DNA of 37,755 bases from Rhodothermales bacterium (GTDB lineage: Bacteria; Bacteroidota; Rhodothermia; Rhodothermales; Bin80). The notes beneath the pieces are model-generated. The model did no database searches and was not told where the DNA came from. It saw only the letters and a program-made list of their open reading frames with translations. Positions 25,209 to 34,418 of the stretch are shown here, one piece after another. The position numbers and the translations under genes were made by a program. The stretch covers positions 1-37,755 of the forward strand of contig JAAXGO010000012.1 in NCBI GenBank assembly GCA_012267425.1, in the 5' to 3' direction. Each line of letters starts with the position of its first letter. Position 1 is the first letter of the stretch.

Positions 25209-25913
25209 CTACTGTCGTACGATCCAGTCAACGAGTGCCTCGAATTCCTCTGATGTCACGGTTGCATCAAACTGCAGTGCGTTGAGCGTAGCCGCCATGA
25301 CACCGGGAGTGTAGCCTTCAACGACTATGGCGTCAGGCTCCTTGATTGAGGCGATAATCTCGTCCCGTGTCTGCCGCTCACCGATGGTCTGCAGTGTAGG
25401 CCCCGCAAGCGGCGAGCCGTCGAAGGAATGGCATGTATTGCAGAGATACTTGGTGAAAATCGCCTCGCCGTCAAGACTCGAGGTAGCCTGCACCAAACTA
25501 GCCACAGAATCGTCTAACTCGGGGGCGACAGTGACCGGCTCGGCTTCGATCTTGGGTTCCAGAGTAAACACATCAGCGTCCACGGCGACTTCGACGGGCG
25601 AAACCACCCCCGCAGGCTGGATGCCGAGAATGCCGCGCAGTGCGGTATCGCTGAGGGTTAAGGCCAAAAAGACGAGCACGAAGACGCCGCCGATAGACAA
25701 GATGAGCGCATTGACCCTGTTGTCCCAGCGAAGTGCCATGAAGACCATAACGACGAGCAACGTCTTCGCTGATGCGATCGCAAGGGCCAGCGGCATGTTG
25801 AGGACGCCGAGATCAACTTGCGCAGTAACCACGGTAATTACCGTCAAGAGCACGAGCGCGCCGAAGACTCTGCCCAGAACCCGGATCGGGATAACGTGAT
25901 GATGCGCGGACAT
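25209..25913 (-). CDS. Cytochrome c oxidase subunit IV-like membrane domain fused to cytochrome c domain
   Basis: MSAHHHVIPIRVLGRVFGALVLLTVITVVTAQVDLG...SAKTLLVVMVFMALRWD (COX4-like) then linker and TKYLCNTCHSFDGSPLAGPTL (CxxCH). Confidence 0.85.
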   Translation of the reverse strand: MSAHHHVIPIRVLGRVFGALVLLTVITVVTAQVDLGVLNMPLALAIASAKTLLVVMVFMALRWDNRVNALILSIGGVFVLVFLALTLSDTALRGILGIQPAGVVSPVEVAVDADVFTLEPKIEAEPVTVAPELDDSVASLVQATSSLDGEAIFTKYLCNTCHSFDGSPLAGPTLQTIGERQTRDEIIASIKEPDAIVVEGYTPGVMAATLNALQFDATVTSEEFEALVDWIVRQ

Positions 25914-25918
25914 GTCGG

Positions 25919-26581
25919 TCAGATCAGATACAAGAGCGGAAAAAGAAAAATCCAAATGATGTCCACCAGGTGCCAATACAGTCCGGTCAGCTCGATCGGC
26001 GTGTAGTAAGCGGACGAAAAATGGCCGCGCACGACGCGCGTGACGAGCCACACAAACAATCCCATACCTACAAGTACGTGAAACCCGTGAATGCCGGTCA
26101 TCACGAAGTAAATGCTGAAGAACTGGGCTGCATAGGGGACGTCGTAGGCGACATAATCCAGTCCGTGGGATTCGCCGTGTGGCGAGAATCCGGCTCCCGG
26201 AAAAACGCCGTGGGCAAACTTACCCGAGTACTCGAAATACTTGACGACCATAAAGGCCGCAGCACAGAGGAGCGTCAGAATCAGGAGCACGGCCACCTTT
26301 TCCCTCTCGTCGCGCTGCGCAAAGTGGATTGACAGCGCAACGGTGAACGAGCTCGCAAGAAGTACGAGCGTGTTCAGCCCTCCCAGACGCCAGTCCAACA
26401 ACTCGCTAGACTGCGCAAAGACCTCTGGGTGTCCGATCCTGTATACCGTATAGGCCACGAACATGCCGCTGAAAAGGAGCACCTCTGTGACCAGAAACAG
26501 CCACATACCTGTCTTCGCTGAGTCGAACTGCTGTTCGCTCGAAACGAAATGCGCATGAACGTGGGAGGCAGTAGCTGCCAT
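25919..26581 (-). CDS. ctaE: Cytochrome c oxidase subunit III
   Basis: GMWLFLVTEVLLFSGMFVAYTVYR...MTGIHGFHVLVGM...IELTGLYWHLVDIIWIFLFPLLYLI. Confidence 0.93.
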   Translation of the reverse strand: MAATASHVHAHFVSSEQQFDSAKTGMWLFLVTEVLLFSGMFVAYTVYRIGHPEVFAQSSELLDWRLGGLNTLVLLASSFTVALSIHFAQRDEREKVAVLLILTLLCAAAFMVVKYFEYSGKFAHGVFPGAGFSPHGESHGLDYVAYDVPYAAQFFSIYFVMTGIHGFHVLVGMGLFVWLVTRVVRGHFSSAYYTPIELTGLYWHLVDIIWIFLFPLLYLI

Positions 26582-26587
26582 GCGTCG

Positions 26588-28261
26588 CTAGGGTGTGGCG
26601 ATCTCTTCCGGTGATGCAACGTCGGCCGCGGAATCGCCGCCGAAGACGTCGTCCGCGAGGTGAAAATCATACGGCCCCCGCACGACCTGTGGCACGCGGT
26701 AGAAGTTGTGCGGACTCGGCGGTGTCGCCGCATGTGTCCACTCCAGCGTCACGGCGCCCCAAGGATTTCGTCCCGCACGTTTGCCGCGCACGAGCGAGTG
26801 CATGCCATAAAGGAGGATTAGAAAGAGCCCGGCGGCGAGTATGTACGATCCAATGGTTGACGCAAGGTGCAGCCCAGCAAATTCGGGAAAACGCTCAAGG
26901 AGCAATTCGTAGTCGTGGTACCGCCGCGGCATGCCGCGGCTTCCGAGGATGAATTGCGTAAAAAATGTGAGATTGAATCCCACGAAGACCAAGCCCGCGG
27001 CAATCTGCGCTAGCTTTTCGTTGTACATGCGCCCGGTGATCTTCGGCCACCAGTAATGAAGCCCGCCGATAAGCGCAATGAGCGCACCGCCCATCATCAC
27101 GTAGTGGAAATGCGCGACGATGAAATAAGTATCGTGCAGGTGCACGTCAACGGCGAGGACGCCAACCATGATGCCGGTGAAGCCGCCGATCGTAAACAAA
27201 AACAGGAACATAAGGGCGTAAATCATCGGCGTCTTGAGCCACACCGAGCCACGGTACATGGTCGCTACCCAGTTGAAGACCTTGATCCCAGTAGGGATGC
27301 CGATCAAAAACGTGAGCATCGAAAAGATGATCGAGGAAATCGCGCTTTGCCCGGACACGAACATATGGTGCCCCCACACCAGAAAGCCCAGAAACGCGAT
27401 TGCTACCGACGAAAGCGCAATGAACGTGTAGCCGGACACCTGCTGGCGCGAAAAAGTGCCCATCAGATCGCTAATGATTCCCATCGCCGGCAGGATCATG
27501 ATGTAGACCGCAGGGTGGCTGTAGAACCAGAAGAAGTGTTGGAACAACACGGGGTCGCCGCCCAGGGCAGGATCGAAGATGCCGATCTGCAGGAAGCGCT
27601 CAAGAAAAAGCAGGATCATGGTGATGCCGATCACGGGCGTGGCCAGAACCTGCACCAACGCCGTGGCATAGATGGCCCAGACGAACAGAGGGAGGCGATT
27701 CCACGTCATGCCCGGCGCGCGCATCTTGTGCACCGTAACAATGAAGTTGAGTCCCGTGAATATGGACGCAAAACCGGCTATGAAGACCGCCGAGGTCAGC
27801 CACAATACCGCAGCCGAGGATTCACTTGAATACGGCGTATAGAACGTCCAGCCCGTATCGACTTGCCCGACGACCAGCCAGCCACTTAGGGCCAAGAGCG
27901 CACCCAGAATGAAAATGTACCAGCTCGCCAGATTGAGCCGCGGGAAGGCCACGTCCTTTGCACCGATCTGGAGCGGCAACACAAAATTGCCGAGAATGCC
28001 TGGGATGGCCGGGATAATGACCAGAAAGACCATCACGACGCCGTGCAGCGTGAAACTCTGGTTGAACTGGTCCTGGTCCATGATCGTCTCGCCCGGCGCG
28101 GCGAGCTCTGCCCTGACGAGTAAGGCGAATATGCCGCCCAAGAGGAAAAACGCCGCAATGGCCACCGCATACAGTATTCCGATGCGCTTGTGATCATGCG
28201 TCAGGAGCCAGGACTTGATCAGACCCGTATCCGCTTGCAAGTAGCTACGGGTGTGGCTCAT
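26588..28261 (-). CDS. ctaD: Cytochrome c oxidase subunit I, A2-type (YSHPAVY)
   Basis: [76 protein letters not shown]. Confidence 0.95.
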   Translation of the reverse strand: MSHTRSYLQADTGLIKSWLLTHDHKRIGILYAVAIAAFFLLGGIFALLVRAELAAPGETIMDQDQFNQSFTLHGVVMVFLVIIPAIPGILGNFVLPLQIGAKDVAFPRLNLASWYIFILGALLALSGWLVVGQVDTGWTFYTPYSSESSAAVLWLTSAVFIAGFASIFTGLNFIVTVHKMRAPGMTWNRLPLFVWAIYATALVQVLATPVIGITMILLFLERFLQIGIFDPALGGDPVLFQHFFWFYSHPAVYIMILPAMGIISDLMGTFSRQQVSGYTFIALSSVAIAFLGFLVWGHHMFVSGQSAISSIIFSMLTFLIGIPTGIKVFNWVATMYRGSVWLKTPMIYALMFLFLFTIGGFTGIMVGVLAVDVHLHDTYFIVAHFHYVMMGGALIALIGGLHYWWPKITGRMYNEKLAQIAAGLVFVGFNLTFFTQFILGSRGMPRRYHDYELLLERFPEFAGLHLASTIGSYILAAGLFLILLYGMHSLVRGKRAGRNPWGAVTLEWTHAATPPSPHNFYRVPQVVRGPYDFHLADDVFGGDSAADVASPEEIATP

Positions 28262-29205
28262 TGCGTACTCTCCTGTTCCTGTATGAAGGCAATGAGCGCG
28301 TCGATTTCCGCAGATGAGAGCGTGGCACCATACTGGCCGGGCATGACTGCCTCGTAGCCGTCAACAATCACGGCGGAGGGATTGATGATCGCTTCACGGA
28401 GATAGTTTTCGTCAGCAGTTGCCGAGGTTCCGTCCGTAAACGATCGCACGGCGCCTGCCAGGTCTAGAAAGGTAGGGCCGACCGAAGCAGCACCGTCAAG
28501 CGAATGGCAGGTCTGGCATCCTTGCTGCACATAGAGCAGTTCGCCATGGCGAGCCGGCGGCAACGACTCGTCGATCATACTTTCAGCAAGCCACCGTGTG
28601 AAGTCGTCTTCGGACGCGACGACGACCTTGGCGAGCATCGTAGAATGTTGCTGCCCGCAATACTCCGTGCAAAGGACCCTGAACGTATCCCGTTGCGTGG
28701 CTTCGAACCAGACGTACGTATATCGATTCGGGACGACGTCCTGCTTGACACGAAAGGCAGGGACGAAAAAGCTGTGGATGACGTCGCTGCTGCTCATCTT
28801 CAGCCTCACCGGGCGGTGCACCGGCACATGGAGCTCGTTGGATCGCACGCCGTTCGGATACTCGAATAGCCAGCTCCATTTGGCGGCGCGGACGGTGATC
28901 TCGTACGCGTTGGGCGGCGCGATGCTCATCTTGATAAAAAGCTTGAAACCCCACGTAAAGACGATCACGACAAGAAGCGTGGGGATGATGATCCAAGATG
29001 CTTCAACCCACTTGCTTTCCTTGAAGGGTTGGGGCCGATCTGCGTCCGAGCGTCTGCGGAACTTGTAAGCGAACCACGCGGCAACTCCGATGACGCCGAC
29101 AAACAGCACGAGGCTCGTGTTGAGGATGAAATAGAACAGGCCGTCAACGTCCGAGGCGACCGTTGAGGCCGCTTCCGGAAGCCACAATGTCGATCCATCA
29201 CCCAT
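28258..29205 (-). CDS. ctaC: Cytochrome c oxidase subunit II with fused cytochrome c domain (caa3 type)
   Basis: CuA motif [13 protein letters not shown]-terminal [21 protein letters not shown] overlap with subunit I. Confidence 0.94.
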   Translation of the reverse strand: MGDGSTLWLPEAASTVASDVDGLFYFILNTSLVLFVGVIGVAAWFAYKFRRRSDADRPQPFKESKWVEASWIIIPTLLVVIVFTWGFKLFIKMSIAPPNAYEITVRAAKWSWLFEYPNGVRSNELHVPVHRPVRLKMSSSDVIHSFFVPAFRVKQDVVPNRYTYVWFEATQRDTFRVLCTEYCGQQHSTMLAKVVVASEDDFTRWLAESMIDESLPPARHGELLYVQQGCQTCHSLDGAASVGPTFLDLAGAVRSFTDGTSATADENYLREAIINPSAVIVDGYEAVMPGQYGATLSSAEIDALIAFIQEQESTQ

Positions 29206-29208
29206 CGT

Positions 29209-30027
29209 CTATGGCCGTCTTTTTCGTCTCAATTCCCGCCCCCAAAGCGTGCACAATCCCGCGGCCAGGAGCAAGACCGTCAGGAGCCCGCCGATCCGCA
29301 TTGCGACAGTGGCGCTCATGACGTACGAGTTGCGCTCGGGATCGAATCGAAAACAGTACAGGAAAGCCCTATCCAATGCGTTCCCGACGGATCCACGGGA
29401 CGCCTCAACGAGCGCTACCTTGACATCGCGCGCCGGAGGCGTAAGATCCGCCAGGTACCGCGTGATAGTGCCGTCCGCCGCAATGAACACCACCGCGGCA
29501 GGATGTGCGTATTCGCCTTGATCTTCTACCCATCGGTACCGAAAGCCCACCGCGTTGGTAAGAGTCGCGATCGAGGAATCGCCGCCGGTCAAGAAATGCC
29601 ATTCTGCGTCAGGTTTGCCGAGCTGCTTCAGCGTGCGTTCCCGTTGGTTCCGTGCCGTTTCAGGCGTGTCATTCGGGTGAATGCTGACCGACAGCATTTC
29701 GAATTCCCGCCCCGGCAGGACATTCAGCTTGCGCAGTGAAGCGACCACGCCGTCAGTAAGCGACGGACACAACATAGGGCACGTGTGGTAGACGAACGTC
29801 ATCACGACCGGTCGTTCTCCGTCGAAATACGTTCCAAGATCCACGGCATGCCCGTCGTAGCTCAACAGTGGCAGCTCGAACGGAACCCGCTCTCCGAGGC
29901 GTTGCTCAAGACCGACACCCTTGAAAGCGCGGGCGGCCTGTAAGGATACTTGAGCGGCCACGGGTATCGACATGCACGCTGCCAGCGTCGCAATGGCACA
30001 TGTCGAACGGACGTGCATGGCTGTCAT
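29209..30027 (-). CDS. SCO1/SenC family copper chaperone
   Basis: ERPVVMTFVYHTCPMLCPSLTDGV (CxxxC) and EYAHPAAVVFIAADGTITRYL; signal peptide and C-terminal TM. Confidence 0.88.
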   Translation of the reverse strand: MTAMHVRSTCAIATLAACMSIPVAAQVSLQAARAFKGVGLEQRLGERVPFELPLLSYDGHAVDLGTYFDGERPVVMTFVYHTCPMLCPSLTDGVVASLRKLNVLPGREFEMLSVSIHPNDTPETARNQRERTLKQLGKPDAEWHFLTGGDSSIATLTNAVGFRYRWVEDQGEYAHPAAVVFIAADGTITRYLADLTPPARDVKVALVEASRGSVGNALDRAFLYCFRFDPERNSYVMSATVAMRIGGLLTVLLLAAGLCTLWGRELRRKRRP

Positions 30028-30401
30028 TCCCAGATGGGGTGAATAATGGCTGAATCCGGCATGGCCTGGCGAGCAACAACTTCCATGGCACGCTCGATCG
30101 GTATCCGATATATGCCCTGGTCACGGTCCAGCACCTCGTAGCGCGAAAGGACCCGCTCAGCCTCGAGGTCCATCAGACGCCGGTCTGGGTACTCCGCCTC
30201 GGCTGCCACCGATGCACGTACCGCATCCGCTTCAGCGGCGAACCATCCGGTGCTCGCCCATACGACGACAGCAATGGCGACGAACAAAACCAGTATGAAC
30301 GCGGCGATGCGGCCTGCTTCAAGCCCTTCGCGTTGCACCGCCACCTGCCCCTCTTCGAGGAAAAGGGGACCGATACGGGCCATATCGGAACGATCGCTCA
30401 T
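30024..30401 (-). CDS. Small membrane-anchored hypothetical protein between ACIII and caa3 genes
   Basis: Single TM helix AAFILVLFVAIAVVVWAS; 4-nt overlap with SCO gene. Confidence 0.65.
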   Translation of the reverse strand: MSDRSDMARIGPLFLEEGQVAVQREGLEAGRIAAFILVLFVAIAVVVWASTGWFAAEADAVRASVAAEAEYPDRRLMDLEAERVLSRYEVLDRDQGIYRIPIERAMEVVARQAMPDSAIIHPIWE

Positions 30402-30464
30402 CCGGTTTGCGGTTCAGTGTTCGAAGGGCCGATCCGCACAAACCTTGCCCGAGTCGGGCTGCAA

Positions 30465-31748
30465 TCAATAGTTTTCGAATCGTAACGATCGTTCTAGAAA
30501 AGGATCCCGCTGCGGCACGAGTGGATGACGGCTCAATCGCCACACGAACGCACCAAAGAACACGCAGCTCAGGCCGATCCAGCAGCTTATATCCAACCAG
30601 TGAATCGTCGCGTGGTCCGCGTGAAGAACCGGCATCGCCATCCAATGATGATCGAACCACTGCATCACAAGAAGCCACACCGCCATCCCGCCGAGTAGAG
30701 GCAGGAACCGCTTGGAGGCGCGAGGCAAGAGAATTAAGAACGGAAGAATGAAGTGAAAAACGAGCAGCACCCCACTGTGTTTTTCCCACCCGTGCTCCAG
30801 TCGGTGCTTGAACCAGGCCGTTTCTTCCGGAATGCCGCCGTACCAGTAGAGCATGTACTGGCTAAAGGCAATGTAGGCCCAGAAGACCACGAACCCGAAC
30901 ATGAGTTTGCCGAGGTCCTGGTAGTGTTCCTTCGTGACCAGTCCGCGTAGCATCCCCGTTCGCTGGAGACCCATTGCCACAAGGGCGGTGACCGAAAATG
31001 CCGCGAGAATGGAGCCGCTGAAGAAGTAAACGCCGAAGATCGTAGAGAACCAGTGCGGGTCCAGCGACATAAGTATGTCGTAGCTGGCGAATGCCGTCGT
31101 CAGAGCGACCAAGGGCAGCCCCCACGCGCTTACGCGGCGCTGCAGTACCGGTGTGGCGTGATCGGCGTCTACGTCCTGCCTGAGCGACAGGCGGTACAGC
31201 CGGTGCGAAATGAGAATCCAGATCGAAAAATAGACCGCGATCCGGGCAACGAAGAATTCAACGTTAAGATACGCGACCTTACCGGCTAAGATTTCGTCGA
31301 AGTGCGGATCAGCTGGATCGGCAATACCTGCTTGTGTCCAGTGGTGGTAGAGCCCGTGGCTTTGGTCGAACAGCCCGATCAGTACGGGAATGAAGAGTAC
31401 GGCCAGAAGCGGGAAAGACCACGCGAGAGCTTCCGGAATGCGGCGCACGGCAACGATCCAGTGTGCTTTCGTGAGGTGCTTGATCAGTACAAGGAACAGC
31501 GCCCCTAAGGAGAGCGACAGGCAGAACGACCAGCCGACTAACCACGAAAAATAAAACTGCTCTCGTACGGTCTCGGACCACCCGACCACGATGCTGACGG
31601 CCAAGAGCGCAACGCCGACCAGCGTCGGCACCATGTACGACATCGGCCCGGCCGTAAACCGGAAGCGTGGATCGGCATGGCCAGCGGTCGACTCGAGGCA
31701 GTCGATAAGCCACGTGATCGGGGAGCTACGCTTGACCGATCCAGCCAT
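30465..31748 (-). CDS. actF: Alternative complex III subunit ActF (polytopic)
   Basis: Polytopic; FSWLVGWSFCLSLSLGALFLVLIKHLTKAHW, LLVFHFILPFLILLPRASKR; syntenic with actE/D/C/B. Confidence 0.85.
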   Translation of the reverse strand: MAGSVKRSSPITWLIDCLESTAGHADPRFRFTAGPMSYMVPTLVGVALLAVSIVVGWSETVREQFYFSWLVGWSFCLSLSLGALFLVLIKHLTKAHWIVAVRRIPEALAWSFPLLAVLFIPVLIGLFDQSHGLYHHWTQAGIADPADPHFDEILAGKVAYLNVEFFVARIAVYFSIWILISHRLYRLSLRQDVDADHATPVLQRRVSAWGLPLVALTTAFASYDILMSLDPHWFSTIFGVYFFSGSILAAFSVTALVAMGLQRTGMLRGLVTKEHYQDLGKLMFGFVVFWAYIAFSQYMLYWYGGIPEETAWFKHRLEHGWEKHSGVLLVFHFILPFLILLPRASKRFLPLLGGMAVWLLVMQWFDHHWMAMPVLHADHATIHWLDISCWIGLSCVFFGAFVWRLSRHPLVPQRDPFLERSLRFENY

Positions 31749-31762
31749 TTGAGCGGGTGATT

Positions 31763-32362
31763 TCAGCGGAGTTCGGAGAGGATGTCGTCGGGGATATCAC
31801 CCTGCGACGCATTCTGGCTCAGCTGCAGCGCGCGTATATAGGTGACAATGGCCCATCGGTCAGCCACCGGGATCTGCTTCGTGTACGCAGGCATTGTCCG
31901 TATGCCGTCGGCAATGACCTCATACAAGTATCCGTCTTCGATCTCGCGTAGCCGGTCGTTGTGGTAGCTGATGGGGGCGAAACCGTATCCGCCCGTCATG
32001 ACGGGGCCCAGCCCGTCGCCGGCCTTGCCGTGACAGACGGCACAGTAGATGTCGTAGCGCTCACGCCCGCGAAACACCACCCTTCGAGATACGCCTAGCG
32101 GTGAGGATTCCACATACCTGCCGTCAGCTTCGCGCCCTTCGTAATAGCGCGTGTCGCTCTTGAGCATCCCGCGTGCGACCGTACCGGGCACCGGTGGGCG
32201 CATCGCGCGGCCGTCCGCAAAGAAGTCGTTCGCTTCCTGGGCCTCAAAACGCTCCATGTAGTCCATGTTCAGATTTACATGGACCGGCGGTTTCTCAGAA
32301 ACTTCTCCCCGACAGCCGCCGAGCACGAGACACGCAAATAGCATGGACAACATTGATCGCAT
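31763..32362 (-). CDS. actE: Alternative complex III subunit ActE (lipoprotein cytochrome c)
   Basis: Lipobox LVLGGC; RYDIYCAVCHGKAGDGLGPVMTGGYGF (CxxCH). Confidence 0.88.
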   Translation of the reverse strand: MRSMLSMLFACLVLGGCRGEVSEKPPVHVNLNMDYMERFEAQEANDFFADGRAMRPPVPGTVARGMLKSDTRYYEGREADGRYVESSPLGVSRRVVFRGRERYDIYCAVCHGKAGDGLGPVMTGGYGFAPISYHNDRLREIEDGYLYEVIADGIRTMPAYTKQIPVADRWAIVTYIRALQLSQNASQGDIPDDILSELR

Positions 32363-32366
32363 GCGC

Positions 32367-32984
32367 TTACGTCGTAGAATGGATTTCCGAAAAACCCTTG
32401 TCCTTGATGACTTCGACGTGGGTCGCGTGAGCGGAAAGCAACAGTTCTTCCGTCCGCTCGAGATCGAAGCGGTCGTCACTGGCCGCGATGTGGAGGAAGA
32501 AGGCGTTGTCGGTCACACTGGCGAACCGCCGGGAGTAGAAAAGCGGATTGTATGGGCGGGGCAATCCGTTGAGTGCCAGCATTCCGCCAGCTGCGGCGAA
32601 GGCAGCAAACAGCACTGTCAGCTCAAACATAATCGGGATCGCCGGCTCGAAAGCGAAAAACGGCTTGCCACTGATGTTGATTGGATAGTCTACCGCCGAC
32701 GTCCACCACTGAAGCCAGGTGGCGAGCGCGAGACCTGCCGCGCCGCCTATGAACGTGATATACCCGACCTTGGACTGCCCGAGTCCCATCGCGCGGTCCA
32801 TGCCGTGAATGGGAAACGGACTGTGCGTGTCGAAGTGTCTGTATCCCGCCTCCCGGACGACCTGTGCGGCATGGAAGAGCCTGCCGGGATCCGAAAACTC
32901 GGCGAGGAGGCCGTACGTAGAGTCCTCGCGAGCCTGGTAGATGCCCATCGACGCCTTTATGACCAGAATGAATTCCTTGAGCAT
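32367..32984 (-). CDS. actD: Alternative complex III subunit ActD (DUF3341)
   Basis: YGLLAEFSDPGRLFHAAQVVREAGYRHFDTHSPFPIHGMDRAMGLGQSKVGYI. Confidence 0.92.
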   Translation of the reverse strand: MLKEFILVIKASMGIYQAREDSTYGLLAEFSDPGRLFHAAQVVREAGYRHFDTHSPFPIHGMDRAMGLGQSKVGYITFIGGAAGLALATWLQWWTSAVDYPINISGKPFFAFEPAIPIMFELTVLFAAFAAAGGMLALNGLPRPYNPLFYSRRFASVTDNAFFLHIAASDDRFDLERTEELLLSAHATHVEVIKDKGFSEIHSTT

Positions 32985-32990
32985 CGGCCT

Positions 32991-34418
32991 CTAGCTGCTT
33001 TTGGCGTGGTCGTCCCAATAGTGAGGATCGGACTCGGGGAGCACCATCTTGACTTCCGCCATTGCTATCATGGGAAAGAAGCGCAAAAAAATCAGAAACA
33101 GCGTCAGAAACAGCCCGAAAGATCCAACGAGTGTCAAAACGTCCACGATCGTGGGATTGAAGTAGTCCCAACTGGACGGCAGAAAATCGCGGTGCAACGA
33201 CGTGACCGTGATCACAAAGCGCTCGAACCACATACCGACGTTGACGACGATAGAGGTTACGAATAAGAAGGGGATGCTGCGGCGGAGCCGCTTTATCCAG
33301 AAAAACTGCGGGAACAACAGGTTGCACGACATCATCGTCCAGTACGCCCATGCGTACGGACCCGTCGACCGGTTGAGGAAGGCGTACTGCTCGTATTCGA
33401 CCTGGGAATACCACGCCATGAAGAATTCCGTGATGTACGCGAAGCCTACCATCGTTCCGGTCACCAAGATGATGATCGCCATCTTTTCTAGGTGATCCAT
33501 CGTGATGATATTCCTGATACCGTAGACCTTGCGGGCGACGATAAGCAGCGTCATCACCATGGCGAAGCCCGAAAAAATGGCTCCGGCCACGAAATAGGGC
33601 GGAAAGATGGTCGTATGCCACCCCGGGACAATTGACACCGCGAAGTCGAACGACACGACACTGTGCACCGAAAGTACAAGCGGCGTGGCGAGTGCGGCGA
33701 GGAGCAGGTAGGCTTTTTCGTAATTGCGCCAGTGGCGGTTGGCACCCGTCCAACCGAGCGCGAAAAACGCCGTGACGCGCCGCCGAACGGCCGTTCGGGC
33801 GCGATCGCGTAACGTACCGATGTCGGGAATTAGGCCGACGTACCAAAATATGAGCGATACGGTGAAATAGACGCTAACAGCGAAGACGTCCCAGAGGAGC
33901 GGGCTTTTAAACTGTGGCCACATTTCCATCTGGTTTGGAATCGGCAGCGTCCAGTAAATGACCCATACTCTGCCCACGTGGATCGTCGGAAAGAGCAGCG
34001 CGCAGATCACCGCAAATAGTGTCATCGCTTCTGCCGACCGGTTGATGGCCGTGCGCCATTTCTGGCGGAACAGAAACAGGATGGCAGAAATCAACGTCCC
34101 TGCGTGTCCAATACCGACCCAAAACACGAAGTTAACAATCGGCCAGCCCCAGCCCACCGGGTTGTTGTTGCCCCATACGCCGACCCCGTTCCAGAACAGG
34201 TACGCGATCATCGCCAGCAGCATGACGAGCGCCGTCGACGAGACGGCGAATACCATGTACCACATCGCTGGCGGCTTCTTCTCCGTATGGTAGGAGACGA
34301 GCTGCGTGATCTCGTGGAACCCGAGATTTCCGGTTACGAGCGGTGGCTCACCTGCAGTGTGTGAGGCCGTGTCCACCTTCGTACGGGTCTCGTGGTCAGC
34401 CAAGGTCAGGGCCTCCAT
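32991..34418 (-). CDS. actC: Alternative complex III subunit ActC (NrfD/PsrC-like)
   Basis: [40 protein letters not shown]...[32 protein letters not shown]. Confidence 0.93.
   Translation of the reverse strand: MEALTLADHETRTKVDTASHTAGEPPLVTGNLGFHEITQLVSYHTEKKPPAMWYMVFAVSSTALVMLLAMIAYLFWNGVGVWGNNNPVGWGWPIVNFVFWVGIGHAGTLISAILFLFRQKWRTAINRSAEAMTLFAVICALLFPTIHVGRVWVIYWTLPIPNQMEMWPQFKSPLLWDVFAVSVYFTVSLIFWYVGLIPDIGTLRDRARTAVRRRVTAFFALGWTGANRHWRNYEKAYLLLAALATPLVLSVHSVVSFDFAVSIVPGWHTTIFPPYFVAGAIFSGFAMVMTLLIVARKVYGIRNIITMDHLEKMAIIILVTGTMVGFAYITEFFMAWYSQVEYEQYAFLNRSTGPYAWAYWTMMSCNLLFPQFFWIKRLRRSIPFLFVTSIVVNVGMWFERFVITVTSLHRDFLPSSWDYFNPTIVDVLTLVGSFGLFLTLFLIFLRFFPMIAMAEVKMVLPESDPHYWDDHAKSS

Noticed and set aside
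32265-33266. 333-aa plus-strand ORF
   Set aside because: Antisense to actD/actC, which have strong family signatures.
32623-33846. 407-aa minus-strand ORF
   Set aside because: Alternate frame of actD/actC; not the family-matching frame.
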